A stretch of 64,000 nt of DNA from Ochotona curzoniae (GCF_017591425.1 NW_024465746.1:1612001-1676000), one strand, 5' to 3'; shown: positions 24,151 to 36,070, counted from the first letter of the stretch. Numbers and translations: made by a program. Notes: a model not told the origin generated them from the sequence alone.

Positions 24151-25564
24151 AAGAGGCGCTTAATCCCTGAACATACCCATCAAGCCGAATTCCTCCCAGA
24201 AAGACAAGTTTCCCATGATTAAGCCGAACTCTCTGCAATGTCCCCCCAGTGATGCGAGCACACAGAACACCTGCCAGCCACTAGCATCTTCAGCGGCTCG
24301 AGTATTGCCAATGGAAACTTACAGCCCTGGCACTGCAGGTCCCTGAGCCGGAGGGCATGCATGTGCTGGGTTTGTGAAGTAACAGCGAGAAAGCATGCGT
24401 GTGAACGTGGAAACAGGGGTGGTGATAGACCCCCCCCCCCAGGAAGGAGGGTGCCAGAGGTCTTCCTAGGCACATTTCCGTGCAGTGGACTCAGAGTCCT
24501 CACCTCCAGTGAACTTGCCTGCCAGCCAACACAAACAAACACCAGTTTCCCTGCTATGGATTCTCCGTCTAAAGTAACGGACCCAAACCAGTTCCACGGA
24601 AACCCAATCTGTTCTGGAAGCTTCACACTCCCCTGCCACCCGCCTTGGAGAGCCCGGCCAAAGATGACCTCAGACAGAGATGGGATCAAACTAGCAACTT
24701 CCTTTCTGGGATGATCTGGGCCCAAGACCGAGCACTCAGACTTGGCCCTCCTAAGAAGGGTGTCCCGGGCTTCTACTTCATCCAGGCCTCGGGTTGCTTC
24801 TGGCCCCACTGAGGTCAGCTCAGACTCAGCACCACACCCACAGAAGGCTGTCAGCAGAAGGGGGGACTTGGTAGGGGCCAGAGAACCCACGACTGTGAAA
24901 TGGAGATCCGGCTGCACACAGCCATGCGAGTGAAACTATCAACATTCGTGGTGGTGGTGGGGGATTCGGGGGGGACATAATGACATGTGACATGAGCCCT
25001 AGCTTGGGGGGTGGGTACAAAGGGCACTGTCTGCTCCACTAATTAGCTCATCAGAAACGAGGGAAACTTCTACAAATCAGTTCTGCACCGAGTCCTCAAC
25101 TTCAGGTCACATGGGATGAAGACATTATTTTTGCTGATGCTCCACAGGACAAAACGAATGACTGAAAGGTCCTCTATTTGCAGACACTCCGTGAAACGAA
25201 TGACCTGCACCGTCTGCACCTGATCATTGCCTATTTCATCTGTCCTCCTTCAAGATACGAACATGAGATGCTGCTGCAGAAGGCATCATTTCAAATGAAG
25301 ACAACTTCCGTTTTTGCGAAGGATCTTTTTCCATTTTAATCTATACAGCACAGAATGAGCAACTTGGCACCAAGCTGCAGGCATTTCAACAGAGAGGTGT
25401 GATAGAGATAGGAGGAGGTACACAGGGGTAGGTTTTCTATCCACAGCCTCAGGTTAAACCCACACGGACGGAAAGTTCTACTTCCACACCCCGTACTTTT
25501 GTTCTTGGGCTCCCACAATCAGCAACGGGCAAGGGAAGCAGAAAGCATGAAGTCGGGTACTTAC
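24151..25564. other. RAB31: Intron 6 next to exon 6
   Basis: About 1.4 kb of unique-looking sequence immediately downstream of exon 6. A minus-strand open frame of 232 codons (24219-24917) has no recognisable domain and is not called a gene. Confidence 0.4.
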
Positions 25565-25674
25565 TGATCCCTTGAAAGAGTTCTTCGATGTTGATGGCAT
25601 TTTTTGCACTCGTTTCCACCACGATCGCGCCTATGGATTCAGCGTATTCCTTTGCATCCTTCAGCGGAACCTCC
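25565..25674 (-). CDS. RAB31: RAB31 coding exon 6
   Basis: This 110-base exon begins with the last base of a split Arg codon, then encodes 36 residues from EVPLKDAKEYAESIG to NIEELFQGI, and ends with the first base of a Ser codon. The acceptor has a long pyrimidine stretch ending TTTTCCAG, and the donor GTAAGT is optimal. ETSAKN is the G5 motif that contacts the guanine base. The following INIEELFQGI forms the last helix of the G domain. The EVPLKDAKEYAESIG segment separates RAB31 from its close paralogue RAB22A, which has a different sequence there. Introns of 25.8 kb and 13.7 kb flank the exon. Confidence 0.96.
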
Positions 25675-26469
25675 CTGGAAAAGAGGCCAAAGCCAGAGAG
25701 AAATGAGAGCTCTTCTGCAACACATGGGCAACCCCGCAAGGCCAAACAGCACGTGCACAATCAGCAACTCTCCTTTCCCCGAAGACTCAGAACTCAACCC
25801 CTCGGCAAGCACCGAAAGCTTAAAATGGGAGAGCCCTGGGACATGGATGAGCATATCCCAAACAACGCTCTGGTCGCTCTGGTCCTGTTGGAGGACAAAA
25901 ATCTGGGATGGCAGGGCCAAGCATGGTGGGCAGGGCAGTCCCAGCTGGGTAGAGACCCCTGGAAGAGAGTCCAACTCAGTTGCCATGGTGACAGCAGTAC
26001 GAGGAGGCGGGACCTGGAAGAGGGGATGAAGCCACAGGACTGCTCTTTCATCAGCATCACTAGCATGATCATCGTCGTCATGAAAGGTCGAGCTCAGGTC
26101 CATTTCACCTCTTTGCACTTCTATCTCCCACCGTGGGAAAGGTGAACTACTACCATCTTCCTGAGGAAGCAGAATCCAACTTGTTCTCTTTCCTGCCATT
26201 CCGTGGTGTCATCACAGCCATACAGACTGGACTCAGGCCAGTGTCTGCTTTTTCCAAATGGGGCTCAAGGTTAGAACACTAACAACACCGTGAGAACATG
26301 TGTGATGTGCCTTTGTGAGTCGGTGCGTTGTTTTTCACAAAGCAGAGAAAGCATACACTGTGGCAGGATGGTTTGGGAACGAGCCTGGTAAGGGCTCCGA
26401 CTGCCATGACGGCTGTGACGCAGTGTGGCTGAGCTGCACCTTCACCTTGACAAAGCTGTGTCCGCAGGG

Positions 26470-26600
26470 CTGAGGAAGACACAGTTCTTGTCCTCCAGGA
26501 AGTTCATTTATACCACAGATATTTATTGAGCTGTTGTTAGGTCCCTTCCTCCTCCAAGTAGTAAGAACAACTCACACTGCCTCCGGGAAGGAACATGTGA
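26470..26600 (+). mobile_element. L2-like fragment
   Basis: TTGTCCTCCAGGAAGTTC followed by AGATATTTATTGAGC are typical L2 3' pieces. The order suggests a rearranged remnant. Confidence 0.4.
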
Positions 26601-27169
26601 GAACAAAGGCAAACAGAACAACACTGTGGTCACTGTGACCCACGACAGGGTAGCCAAGCGCTTCCAGATGGAGGGCTGGGAAGTGACAGTGTGACCCAGG
26701 GAAGCCAGGAGGATGCCCCGGATGGAGCAGGGCACCTTGCATGTGCCTGTGAGGGTCTAGGCAGATGCAGGCGGGATCCAGCTACCTGAGCAAGGCCTGG
26801 AGGTGGGACATTGCTGTGCTCACCCCAGATGTTACTGCACCCCATACAATCTTGGGTGTTAGAATGTCCAGGAGGCCTGAGTGGCTGGAGCCTCGAGCAG
26901 GAGGCCCCAGGATTAAAGTGGGCTATGCAAGGTCTCCTCACAGAGCAGGAGGAGGTGGGGAACACGGAGGGCCCCGCTGCAGGAGGCCAGAGCGGAGGAT
27001 GGTGATGGATGCCAAGGAAGGGCAGGGCACGACCAGCAGGGTCCACGCCGATCTGCTTCTATTTCCTCCTCTCCCTCTTGGCTGTTCACAAATGGTTCCA
27101 ATGGATGGACAGCTACCAGGGAAATTCAAATGCCAGCTTAAATGCAGGCAGCCTTTGAAGGCCCCTACA

Positions 27170-27310
27170 GGCTTCTCCACACCTAGACACAGATCTTGTT
27201 AAATCCGTGACCTGCCCAAGATGACACAGCTGATGAGCGCTGGGGGCAGGGCCGCACCCAGCTCGTACTGCCCTTGGCATCCTAAGACCATAACCACTCA
27301 CAGTGTGCCC
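27170..27310 (+). mobile_element. MIR
   Basis: TGACCTGCCCAAGATGACAC, then AGCTGATGAGCGCTGG and CATAACCACTCACAGTG follow the MIR consensus order. Confidence 0.65.
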
Positions 27311-27734
27311 AGACTTCAGGGCTGACCAAGACAACATTGACAAGGACTGTGTGGGTCCCTGCATATTCTCCAGTTGTCACACACGTGCGGTCAGGTGGAA
27401 TTGGAAAGACATACCCTGGTCTCCTATGCACCTTAGAACAGGCAGTCGGGACAGGGCGACAATGAGGAAGGACTCATCTGGGCTTTGTTATCACTGCCTG
27501 GCCCAGGTTCCCTAAGCCAGCAGTTTCCCAAAGTGCCAGTCATTTAGCAAGAATCCCATTTGACCATACTTGAATTACTGATACAAGGGGGCCCCTTGGT
27601 GGCTTCAGGATGGGGCTGGTTGCCAAGGGAACAACCCGGAAACCAAAAAAGTCTCTGTCACAGGAATCAATCACAACTGAAAACAAAACAAACAAACCAA
27701 CAAACAAAAAAACACCTCAGTGAAAACTCTAAAG

Positions 27735-28045
27735 CAGGTGCTGGCATCATAGCATATAAGGTTAAGCTTCTACCTGTAGCACTGGCATCCCAGATGAGCA
27801 CCAGTTCTAGTCCCACTTCTCATCCAGCTCCCTGCTTATGACCTGGGAAAGAAGTGGAGGACAGCAAGGCTCCATGGGCCCTGCTCCCACCTGGGACACC
27901 TGGAAGAAGTTTCTGGCTTCAGAAGGGCTTGGTTGCAGTCTTTACAGCCATGTGGGATGAATCAGCAGATGATAACCTCTCTGTGTGTGTAACTCTGCCT
28001 TTCAAATAAAAAAATTAAATAAATCTTAAAAACAAAAACAAAACC
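27735..28045 (+). mobile_element. Old CSINE
   Basis: Older head (GGTGCTGGCATCATAGC, GGTTAAGC), body CATCCAGCTCCCTGC, tail AATTAAATAAATCTT. Confidence 0.85.
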
Positions 28046-28471
28046 TCTAAAACACAAGTCCTGGGCAGTTCTGGGTGACACGTGGGAGGGTGCAGCAACA
28101 GAAGGATCTGGAAGCTGCACTCCGGCCCCACACCTGGTATCCCTCCCTCGGGCTTCTCCCGGTCGGGGCCAGAAGAGGCAGCAACCCTAGGGGCAGTTCT
28201 TGGGAATCTGAGGGCAGGCCGTGGGAGAAGCATGTTGGGCAAAAGCACACATACGCGCTAACCCCGGGTGCTTGTCCGAACTGCAGGCACCAAGCAGCTG
28301 GTGTGAGAAGACCATCCGACCACAGTCTGAAGGAGGAGGCTTGCCAAGGGAAAAGTGAACATGCAGCCAGGTAAAGCCACGGACCCCGGGAGCCTCCTCC
28401 AGCTTTATTTCCCAAGCCCCCCGCAGCACAGGCTCGAGGCCGTGGAAGGCTGCCGCGCTGATTCCTGCACA

Positions 28472-28720
28472 CCTCTTTCAACAAATATTCATGGAGTGTC
28501 TGTTATATGTTGGGCACTGTGCTAGGCCATTAAAAATATGTCAGCTGAGGCTTGTGAACCCAAGTCCAGGCACAGACAGGGTAAACACTTCTACACTTTG
28601 TAGACCAGGCCACTTAGAAAACTCCCCCAAGGAGAGGTCGTGCACCGAGCTGGGAGGCAAGGACAATACTCCTCCCCCAGACGCCCTCCACTTCCTCTGC
28701 TCCTCCACCGCCTTCTTAAG
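28472..28720 (+). mobile_element. L2 3' end
   Basis: AACAAATATTCATGGAGTG followed by GGGCACTGTGCTAGGCC is the recognisable L2 3' signature. The rest is decayed. Confidence 0.65.
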
Positions 28721-29009
28721 CGACCCCTGAACATCAGCCTGACTCCAGGCCCCCTTCCAGACCACCCAGAGTTCCATCCCCAGCTGGGGCAGTGTGAGTG
28801 GCCAACACAGAGGCTGCGATTCAGTGCTCTCAGCCAGTGGGCGATAGGGATAGCTAGGGGAGTGGGGTTGCCAGAACCAGAGGTACATTCCTCAGGAAAT
28901 GCTCAATTCAAGGTACCACGGCTAACCACACAGTCAGGTTCAAAGTCCATCCAGGCCTGAGTGATGCAGACGAGGAGGCTCCATGGGCTGGCAGAACAGC
29001 TGACGCATT

Positions 29010-29345
29010 CGTTGAGCGTGCAGCGTGCCTGTGGGCTCTCACTCACCCTGAGTGGAGTGTGCGCATGGGCTCTCACTCACCCTGAGTGGAGTATGCGCGT
29101 GGGCTCTCACCCACCCGGGCGTGGAGCGTGCCATGGGCTCTCACCCTCCCTGCATGGAGCAGGCCGTGGGCTCTCACACTCCTGGGCATGCAGCGTGCCA
29201 TGGGCTTTCACCCACCCGGGCGTGGAGCGTGCCGTGGGCTCTCACCTTCCTGGGTGTGGAGCGTGCCCGTGGGCTCTCACCCACCCGGGTGTGGAGTGTG
29301 CCCATGGGTTCTCACCCACCTGGGCATGGGTTCTCACCCACCTGC
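29010..29345. repeat. Minisatellite, 33-35 bp unit, about ten copies
   Basis: GGGCTCTCAC or a near form starts at 29033, 29067, 29101, 29135, 29168, 29202, 29236, 29271, 29306 and 29328. Units differ at the CpG-rich CGTGGAGCGTGCC portion. Confidence 0.95.
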
Positions 29346-29483
29346 TCTCTTCATGTGCACACACTTTCCTCTGGGAATACCTAACTGCTGGCCATCTCCA
29401 CTAGATGGCAAACGGGTGTCACGTGTGTGACTTATGATCAACCACGTCTCATCCACATACCTGCCACTCTTCCCAGAAGCCCG

Positions 29484-29560
29484 CTGCTTCCCCAGCTAGA
29501 CACAGCACCATCCGAACCTGCTTCCCCAGCTAGATACAGCACCATTCGAACCTGCTTTCC
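29484..29560. repeat. 34-bp tandem duplication
   Basis: CTGCTTCCCCAGCTAGAYAC begins at 29484 and again at 29518, with a degraded third start near 29552. Confidence 0.8.
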
Positions 29561-30364
29561 CAGCAGCCCCGCACACTGAGAACTAGAGCCACCCAGGCTC
29601 CTTCGGCCCCCTACACCTTGGTCCAGTTCCACTTTGTTTCTAACAGGGATCCCTATAGCGGCCTCTTCATGCCCTTCCCCCAGCACCACCTGTTATCCAG
29701 GTGCTCATGGTGCGGACCTGCCAATATGGCATGGATCAAGTGTTTCTGCAGATGGGGCTCTTTAATGTCTTCCAATCCCCTCAGGATCACCAACGGCTTC
29801 ACAGGACAAGGCCTCGTGTCTCAGTCCTTGCTCTCTTCACCCTCACAGTGACAGCCATGCACCTGCTCTCACCAGCCTCCCTGTTCCTTGCTGGCTCTGC
29901 ACTGAGCCTGCCAGAGCCTCAGGTCCTGGTTGCTTAGCGACCTGTGTCTTTCTGTCCTAACAGCATCACCTTCTGAGACCAGCTCCCCATACAGGCCCTA
30001 GAGGTCTTAGCAACCTCTGGGGATCTTCAAAGGACCTGAGGCCACTGGATAAGAACCTGTTGGATGACTAGCTGACCAAATCATTCCAAGCCACCTTCAG
30101 CAGGAAGGAGGTGAGCAAAGGAGGGGCTGGAGTCCCCAGCAGGAAGTGTAGTCTGGGCCGAGATGCCGATAAAGGCCTTGGGGCAGAGACTCCCTCCCTG
30201 ATGGGCACTAGGCAAGCCCAAAGGGTGAAACTAAAACCAGCAAGCATCCCCTCCCAGACCCAGAGGTCACTCAACTGGAGGACCATGAGTTGAGTGAAAT
30301 GAGCAGGACCCAAAAAGCAGACACCTTCTAGGTGGGAGCTAACATTTAAAAAATAAAAGATATG
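29561..30364. other. RAB31: Intron 5, no recognised feature
   Basis: About 800 bases of unique-looking DNA. Confidence 0.4.
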
Positions 30365-30697
30365 AGCCCAGTGCGGCAGCCTAGTGGCTAAAGTCCTCGC
30401 CTTGCCAGGATCCCAAATGAGTGCCGGTTCTAATCCCGGTGGCCGTGTTTCCCATCCAGCTCCCTACTTGTGACCTCAGAAAGCAGTCAAGAACAGCCCA
30501 AAGCTTTGGGACCCTGCACCCACGTGGGAGACCCAGAGGAAGAGACTGTAGGTTCCTGGCTTCGGATCAGCGCAGCTCTGGCTGGTGTGGCCGCTTGGAG
30601 AATGAATCAACAGATGGAAGATCTTCCTGTTTTTCTCTCCTCCTATGTATATCTGACTTTCCAATAAAAAAGATTTAAAAATAAATCTTAACAAACA
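30365..30697 (+). mobile_element. CSINE
   Basis: GCCCAGTGCGGCAGCCTAGTG to AAAATAAATCTTAAC, full length. Confidence 0.9.
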
Positions 30698-30714
30698 AAC
30701 AAACCAAACCAAAG

Positions 30715-31022
30715 ATAGGGCAGCATGGTGGTATAGCAAATTAAGCCTCCACTGTGCCTCCAGCATCCTGTATGAGTGCTGCTTGGGAATCTTGGCTGCT
30801 TCGCTTCCAATCCAGTTCCTGCTAAATCACCCAGAAAGGCAGAGGAAGATGGCCCCAGTGTTTGGGCCCTGTATCCAAGTAGGAGACCAGGAAGAAGCTG
30901 CTGGCTCCTGGTAGGCCCAGGTCCAGCCATTGTGGCCATGTGCGGAGTGAACCAGCAGGTGGAAGATCTTTCTCTCTGCCTCTCCCTGTCACTTCGCCTT
31001 AAAATTAAAAAAAAAGAATAAA
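30715..31022 (+). mobile_element. Old CSINE, tandem neighbour
   Basis: Older head GGGCAGCATGGTGGTATAGC and GTGAACCAGCAGGTGGAAG body, about 20 bases downstream of another SINE in the same orientation. Confidence 0.85.
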
Positions 31023-31120
31023 GCAAAGACAAAACAAAAACATTTGTGCATATCAGCCTCTCTGCAAATGCAGTTTTGTAAAACTTTGCATCTTTGTCAA
31101 GCCAGTCGTTAAGAATGCTA

Positions 31121-31458
31121 CACTTCTATAATTTTTTTTTTTTAATTGGAAAGGTGGATATACAGAGAGGAGAGACAGAGAGGAAGATCTTCCGTCTGAT
31201 GATTCACTTCCCAAGTGAGCACAACGGCCGATGCTACGCCGATTCGAAGCCAGGAGCCTCTTCCGGGTCTCCCACGTGGGTGCAGGGTCCCAAAGCTTTG
31301 GGCTGTCCTCAACTGCTTTCCCAGGCCACAGGCAGGGAGCTGGATGGGGAGAGGGGGCCGCCGGGATTAGAACCGGCGCCCATATGGGATCCTGGTGCGT
31401 GCAAGGTGAGGACCTTAACCACTGCGCCATCGCACCGGGTCCTCACTTTTATAATTTT
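31121..31458 (-). mobile_element. Young CSINE with 15-bp target duplication
   Basis: CACTTCTATAATTTT (31121-31135) and CACTTTTATAATTTT (31444-31458) flank a full-length antisense copy. One mismatch separates the duplicates. Confidence 0.93.
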
Positions 31459-31479
31459 AATGATGTGTGATTACTTTGA

Positions 31480-31760
31480 AATTTCATAGCCATTGTCTGT
31501 ACTCCACTAAACTAAGGTCTTCATGTTTTTTCACTTTGTAAGCTTCTTAATCTGTGAAGCATTACGACCTTTCACTGCAATGTGAATTTAAAATGTTATC
31601 TCAAACTCTAGGAAAAAGGGGGAGAGGAGAAGGAAGGAAGATAGGGAGGAGAAAGGGAATAGCAAAATGTTCTTAGAACTGTATCTACCAACCACACTGG
31701 ATCTGCTAAAAACTCATTAAAAACCAAGATTAAGGAATGCACGTCCACAAGGCTGCCTCA
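31480..31760 (+). mobile_element. Possible L1 3' UTR
   Basis: A GA-rich tract (GGGGGAGAGGAGAAGGAAGG) precedes CAAAATGTTCTTAGAACTG and ATTAAAAACCAAG, which resembles the end of lagomorph L1 elements as I remember them. Confidence 0.4.
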
Positions 31761-32261
31761 GAGAGGACAGCAGCTTGACCCTGGGTCTTACCGACCGACC
31801 AAAAGTTTGAGGAAGTGATGCAAGTGGGAGAAATGAGTCAAGGCCGTTGCAGTTCACAGACGCCAAGGCCCCTGGGGCTTCATCAACATTCCAGAACAGG
31901 GAAGCCCAGACTGGCTCCAGGCACTGCTGTCCTGACCTGGCCCTGGAGTGAAACTGCAGCAGACTGCCAGCCTCTAATTAAGAGAGGTCTGACAGGAGCC
32001 CAGTATCTTGTATCCAAAGAAGATCATGAACCTTCCAGAAGCCATGGAGATGTCTGGCTTGGGACATGGTTCTGGACGTGTTCTCTGCCCAGTCTGCTCT
32101 GGGATCTAACTGGGAATTCTTTTTCTCATCTACTTAAACTCTTTTTTGCATGTTAAGGAATCTAACCTGGTGTAGTACATTTTCCACATGTTTTCAGTGT
32201 GTCATTATATTCAGGTCTTGTTTGCGGCATTGGTATCATACAGAAGATGTTAGAAATGCAT
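31761..32261. other. RAB31: Intron 5, no recognised feature
   Basis: About 500 bases without a recognised element. Confidence 0.4.
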
Positions 32262-33310
32262 TTGTTTTTATTAGAAAGGCAGACTTACAGAGAAGGAGGG
32301 ACAGAGAAAGGGGGTGGGGGGAGAGCGAAAGATCTCCCCAAATGGCTACAATGGCTGGAGCTGAGCCGATCTGAAGCAAGAAGCAGGGAGTTTCATCCAG
32401 GTCTCCCAGGCAGGTGCCCAAGGACCTGGATCCTCCTCTGCTGCTCTCCCAGGCCATAAGTAGGGAGCTGGATCAGAAGTGTAGCAGCCGGGACTAGAAT
32501 TGGCACCTATATGGGATGCTGATGCCTGCAGGTGGAGGATTAACCTATTGAGCTGTTACAGGGTGCAGCCAGTGATAGCCAGCACCCATCGACAGTGGGC
32601 AAATGAAATGTGGCTGTGTCCCCTACCCTCTGTTCTGAAGGTGGGTTCTAACAGCAATGGAGTGTTAATTCCACCCTCAGCCACTCCCCCTACCACCTAG
32701 GTATTGGCTCCTGCCCACCTGTGACTCTCCTATCAACTGAGAGGGGATGGTATTGCATTGTTGTAACCACCCCCTCACAGCCCCTTTAAAGGGCCCTTGA
32801 AGCAGGGGCTCGCTCTCTTTCTGGTCATGTTCTCTGGTACCTCAACTCTTGCCTGACCCAGGACAGGTGATCCCCCGAGCATGGTCCCCGTGTACTGCTT
32901 AGATGGGACAATGGATATAGCAATGTTGTTTCTGGTTTGTGTACTATCAGGAGTTGCAGGAGAGGTGAGGCCTAGCAGTGATGGAATGTGGGCAGAGAAG
33001 CCAGGGAAAGGTGAATGTCAGCAGCTTTGTAAGTGTGTCCAGGTTATTCGTTGCATGTCTCTTAGGATAACTTACATTGCTGGGGAAGCTGGGACATAGG
33101 TCTTCTGCTTAACGGATGGACTGCAGGGTAATGACCATTTGTTCCTTTTAGGGTTATGAATGGTTGGATTGCCATATAGACTTGTGATTTGCTATTTCTA
33201 ATGTGCTCTGTTATCACCAAGTTTGATTAATAAAGACTCCTTAATAAACCTTAGACATGTCTGGTGTGATCTTGCTCGCACCCTGTAACAGAGCCACAGC
33301 ACTGGACCCC
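32262..33310 (-). mobile_element. Old CSINE interrupted by a solo LTR
   Basis: Tail and body occupy 32262-32553, and the last part of the head (GCCACAGCACTGGACCCC) resumes after 33290. Removing 32554-33290 and one GAGC restores a normal SINE head. Confidence 0.9.
32554..33290 (+). mobile_element. Solo LTR, class I (gammaretrovirus-like), inserted in a SINE
   Basis: The 737-bp element starts TGTTACAGGGTGC and ends with its exact reverse complement GCACCCTGTAACA, a perfect 13-bp inverted repeat of TG...CA type. The target duplication is the 4-bp GAGC at 32550-32553 and 33291-33294, which fits class I retroviruses. Two poly(A) signals (33229-33234 and 33243-33248) support plus orientation, antisense to RAB31. 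A TTTAAA at about 32785 could be the TATA equivalent. No viral coding sequence remains. The family name is not known to me. Confidence 0.88.
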
Positions 33311-33324
33311 ACATAAAAGAACTG

Positions 33325-33905
33325 CCAGGTTATTAACCAATTTCTCCTATGGCTCTGAGTTTTATATGATAGGTCCCTTGATTTTCAAGACGATTTTTAA
33401 AGAATATTTATTTGATTCTCTACTACTCCACTCCATTCAACTCAATTGTATTTGAAAGACAGAGCCACAGAAAGAAGGAGAGACAAAGAGAAAGAGACAG
33501 ATCTTCCACCTGCTGGTTTACTCCCCAAATGGCTGCAATGGTCACAGACAACCTGATCCTGACCCAGGAGCCAGGAGCCTCCTCTAGGTCTCCCATGTGG
33601 GTGCAGGGACTCATCCTCTGCTGCCCTCCGAGTCCTTAGGCAGGGAGCTGAATCTGAAGTGGAGTGGTCGGGACTAGAACTGGTGTCCATGCGGGATACT
33701 GGCACTGCAAATGGAAGCTCAGCCCCTCACACCACATCAATGACCCCCTAAGATGATTCTTACAATGTACCTTTTTCTCTAGCTTTGTGATTTCATCATT
33801 TTACATTTAAGTCCTCATTCAATTTTGGATTTCTTTTCTCATTTTTCCCGACTAGCTAATTATCCCAACATTTTCACATTGATTTTATTTTTACCCATCA
33901 AGCAG
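33325..33905 (-). mobile_element. L1 fragments (antisense), split by a SINE
   Basis: CTCCTATGGCTCTGAGTTTT before the SINE, and CATTTTACATTTAAGTCCTC then CCCAACATTTTCACATTG after it, resemble the reverse complement of the L1 ORF2/3' region. Weak. Confidence 0.4.
33400..33748 (-). mobile_element. CSINE
   Basis: Antisense copy; GGAGAGACAAAGAGAAAGAG on the tail side and a head ending at CACACCACATCAATGACC. Confidence 0.8.
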
Positions 33906-34854
33906 TTAAGGGAAGGAACAAGCATTTTCAAAATTCAAACTATGCTATGTAAAATCATGTCAGAACATACCACAGCCATGCGCTAGATCAAATGACTTCT
34001 TGACAAGCGGCCTATAATTTTGTTATGCCTGTGCACTGAGGGAAGATGTGCCTGGCCTCCAGAGAGCCGAGGGTGCTGGACACACACTCCCTTTACTGAT
34101 CTGGATTCCCGCTGTGAAATCTCACCACCTGCAGAAGGACCATTTCAAGGAAGCTGATGGAAAGCAATTCCCACTGACTTGAAATGTCACCTTTGTCACG
34201 TTCTAAACACCTGTACATATCTCACCACATTTCTCAGTTCTCCGGACTGCTCCCTGACCTTTTCCCTGCCTGTTTCTATGCTGGTGCTATCATGTTTTCT
34301 TAATCATGAAAGTATAATTTCAATCTCTGCTGGGAGGAATCACCCAAATACTATTTCTGCCTTTTGTGTGTCCAGACCGTTTTTATAAATTAGCTTTTAT
34401 AAAAATTATTGTTGGTAATTTGCTATTTTTGTGAACCCATTTTTTTAATTTAGATTGCCACGATGCTGTCACCTGTCCATGGGAGAAGCACATCTGGTCA
34501 GTTCTCTTCTTCCCCCGCCTCACAACAACGGTGGAACACGGGAAGGTGTCTAGGTTTTGCTTGCCGCACGCTGACTTCATCCCTAACCTGTCACACTTTT
34601 CAAGGATGCAAAAACTTTATCTTGCAGAAGTTGATTAGCAGATCTATTAAATTTGCACAGCCTTTCATAAAGAAGGCTTAACCTCTATTTCATTTTCCAA
34701 TTATTTCATAAGCAATCTTGGTTTCCTTCGAAGATACAATGATTCACTCATCAGGCTGGCCAAGACGGGAAATGTGTGTGCACATCTGGGAAGTGTCTAC
34801 TAATGAACTTTCAGATTCCTTGGAGCAGCAGCAGAAAAGTCATCACTTTCAGAA
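33906..34854. other. RAB31: Intron 5, A/T-rich, no recognised feature
   Basis: About 950 bases without a gene. Sequence around 34380-34460 is A/T-rich and could be old L1. Confidence 0.4.
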
Positions 34855-35195
34855 AGGCCTGGAGTAGTAGCCTAGTGGCTAAAGTCCTCGCCTTGCATGC
34901 GCAGGATCCCATATGGTGCCCGTTTGTGTCCTGGCTGCTCCACTTCCCATCCAGCTCCCTGCCTGTGGCCTGGGAAAGTAGTCGAGGACAGCCCAAAGCC
35001 TTGGGACCCTACATTCACATGGCTCAGAAGAAGCCACTGGCTTCTGGCTTTGGATCGGCTCAGCTGCAGCCATTGCAGACACTTGGGGAGTGAAATCAGC
35101 AGTTGGAATTTCTTCCTGTCTCTCCTCTCTGTACATCTGACTTTCCAATAAATAAAATAAATAAATCTTTGGGGGGAAAAAAAGCATCACTTTCT
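34855..35195 (+). mobile_element. Young CSINE
   Basis: Head GGCCTGGAGTAGTAGCC to tail AATAAATAAATCTTTGG. A repeated CATCACTTTC at about 34840 and again near 35186 is the probable target duplication. Confidence 0.92.
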
Positions 35196-35227
35196 TAGAA
35201 AATTAAAAATGAAAATTCAAACACTCT

Positions 35228-35465
35228 GTCGTGCAGTGGGTTAAATCAACATTTGGGATGCTGGTCTCCCAGAGTGGAGTACCCCTTACTTCACTTCTAA
35301 TCCAGCTTCCTACTTAGGCACCTGGGAGGCACCAGATGGCGCCACCCATGTACGGCACCTGCATGGGGTTCCTACCTCTTGACCCAGACCTGAGTCACCC
35401 ACAGCTGTCACAGCATTCAGGGAGTGAACCAACTGAAGGAAGGTTGAGCTCGAGTTCTCAAGTAA
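35228..35465 (+). mobile_element. Old CSINE, partial
   Basis: GTCGTGCAGTGGGTTAAATC older head, GAGTGAACCAACTGAAGG body; no clear tail. Confidence 0.7.
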
Positions 35466-35539
35466 ACTTAGAAGAACCAACCAACCAAAGATCTCAATGC
35501 TAGAAACTCAAAGAAATACATCCAAGCAACACCCCTGTC

Positions 35540-36070
35540 ATGGCCCCAGTGCACTGCCTCAGCCAGGGCACGAACCGGTGGCCACATGGGACCCTGGCCA
35601 GTGCACTGTCTCAGCCAGGACACAAACTGGTGCCCATATGGGACCCTGGCCAGTGCACTGCCTCAGCCAGGGCACGAACCGGTGCCCATATGGGACCCTG
35701 GCCAGTGCACTGCCTCAGCCAGGGCACGAACCGGGGCCCATATGGGACCCTGGCCAGTGCACTGCCTTAGCCATGACACGAACCGGTGCCCATATGGGAC
35801 CCTGGCCAGTGCACTGCCTCAGCCAGGGCACAAACCGGTGCCTATATGGGACCCTGGTCCCAGTGCACTGCCTCAGCCAGGGCACAAACCGGTGCCTATA
35901 TGGGACCCTGGTCCCAGTGCACTGCCTCAGCCAGGGCACGAACCGGTGCCCATATGGGACCCTGGCCAGTGCACTGCCTCAGCCAGCGTACGAACCGGTG
36001 CCCATATGGGACCCTGGCCAGTGCACTGCCTCAGCCAGGACATGAACCGGTGGCCACATGGGACCCTGGC
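35540..36070. repeat. SINE-seeded minisatellite, 52-55 bp unit, about ten copies
   Basis: GGGACCCTGG recurs about every 52 bases from 35588 to 36062, with three-base longer units where TCC is added (around 35850 and 35905). About 30 bases of each unit (ACGAACCGGTGCCCATATGG and neighbours) match the antisense CSINE head, and CCAGTGCACTGCCTCAG is the non-SINE half. The array runs directly into a CSINE head remnant (GCGCATGCAAGGTAAGG, GCATCCGGCCC) at 36071-36115. Confidence 0.95.

Larger units (their letters stand above)
25675..27734. other. RAB31: Intron 5, upstream of exon 6
   Basis: 2 kb without SINEs. It includes an L2-like piece at about 26470-26600 and a MIR at about 27170-27310. The rest is not recognised. 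Confidence 0.4.

Noticed and set aside
24219..24917. 232-codon minus-strand open frame
   Set aside because: Longest non-repeat frame in intron 6, but no recognisable domain, no splice-site logic and composition like the surrounding intron.
25565..25674. Assignment to RAB22A
   Set aside because: The close paralogue has a different sequence at the PLKDAKEYAESIG segment and in the tail; the tail with IPPLDPHENG fits RAB31.
32881..33099. 72-codon open frame beginning MVPVYCLDG
   Set aside because: It lies wholly inside the solo LTR and resembles no known protein.
35497..36045. 182-codon open frame with CLSQGTNRCPYGTLA-like repeats
   Set aside because: Produced by the 52-55 bp minisatellite; no start context, domain or conservation seen.
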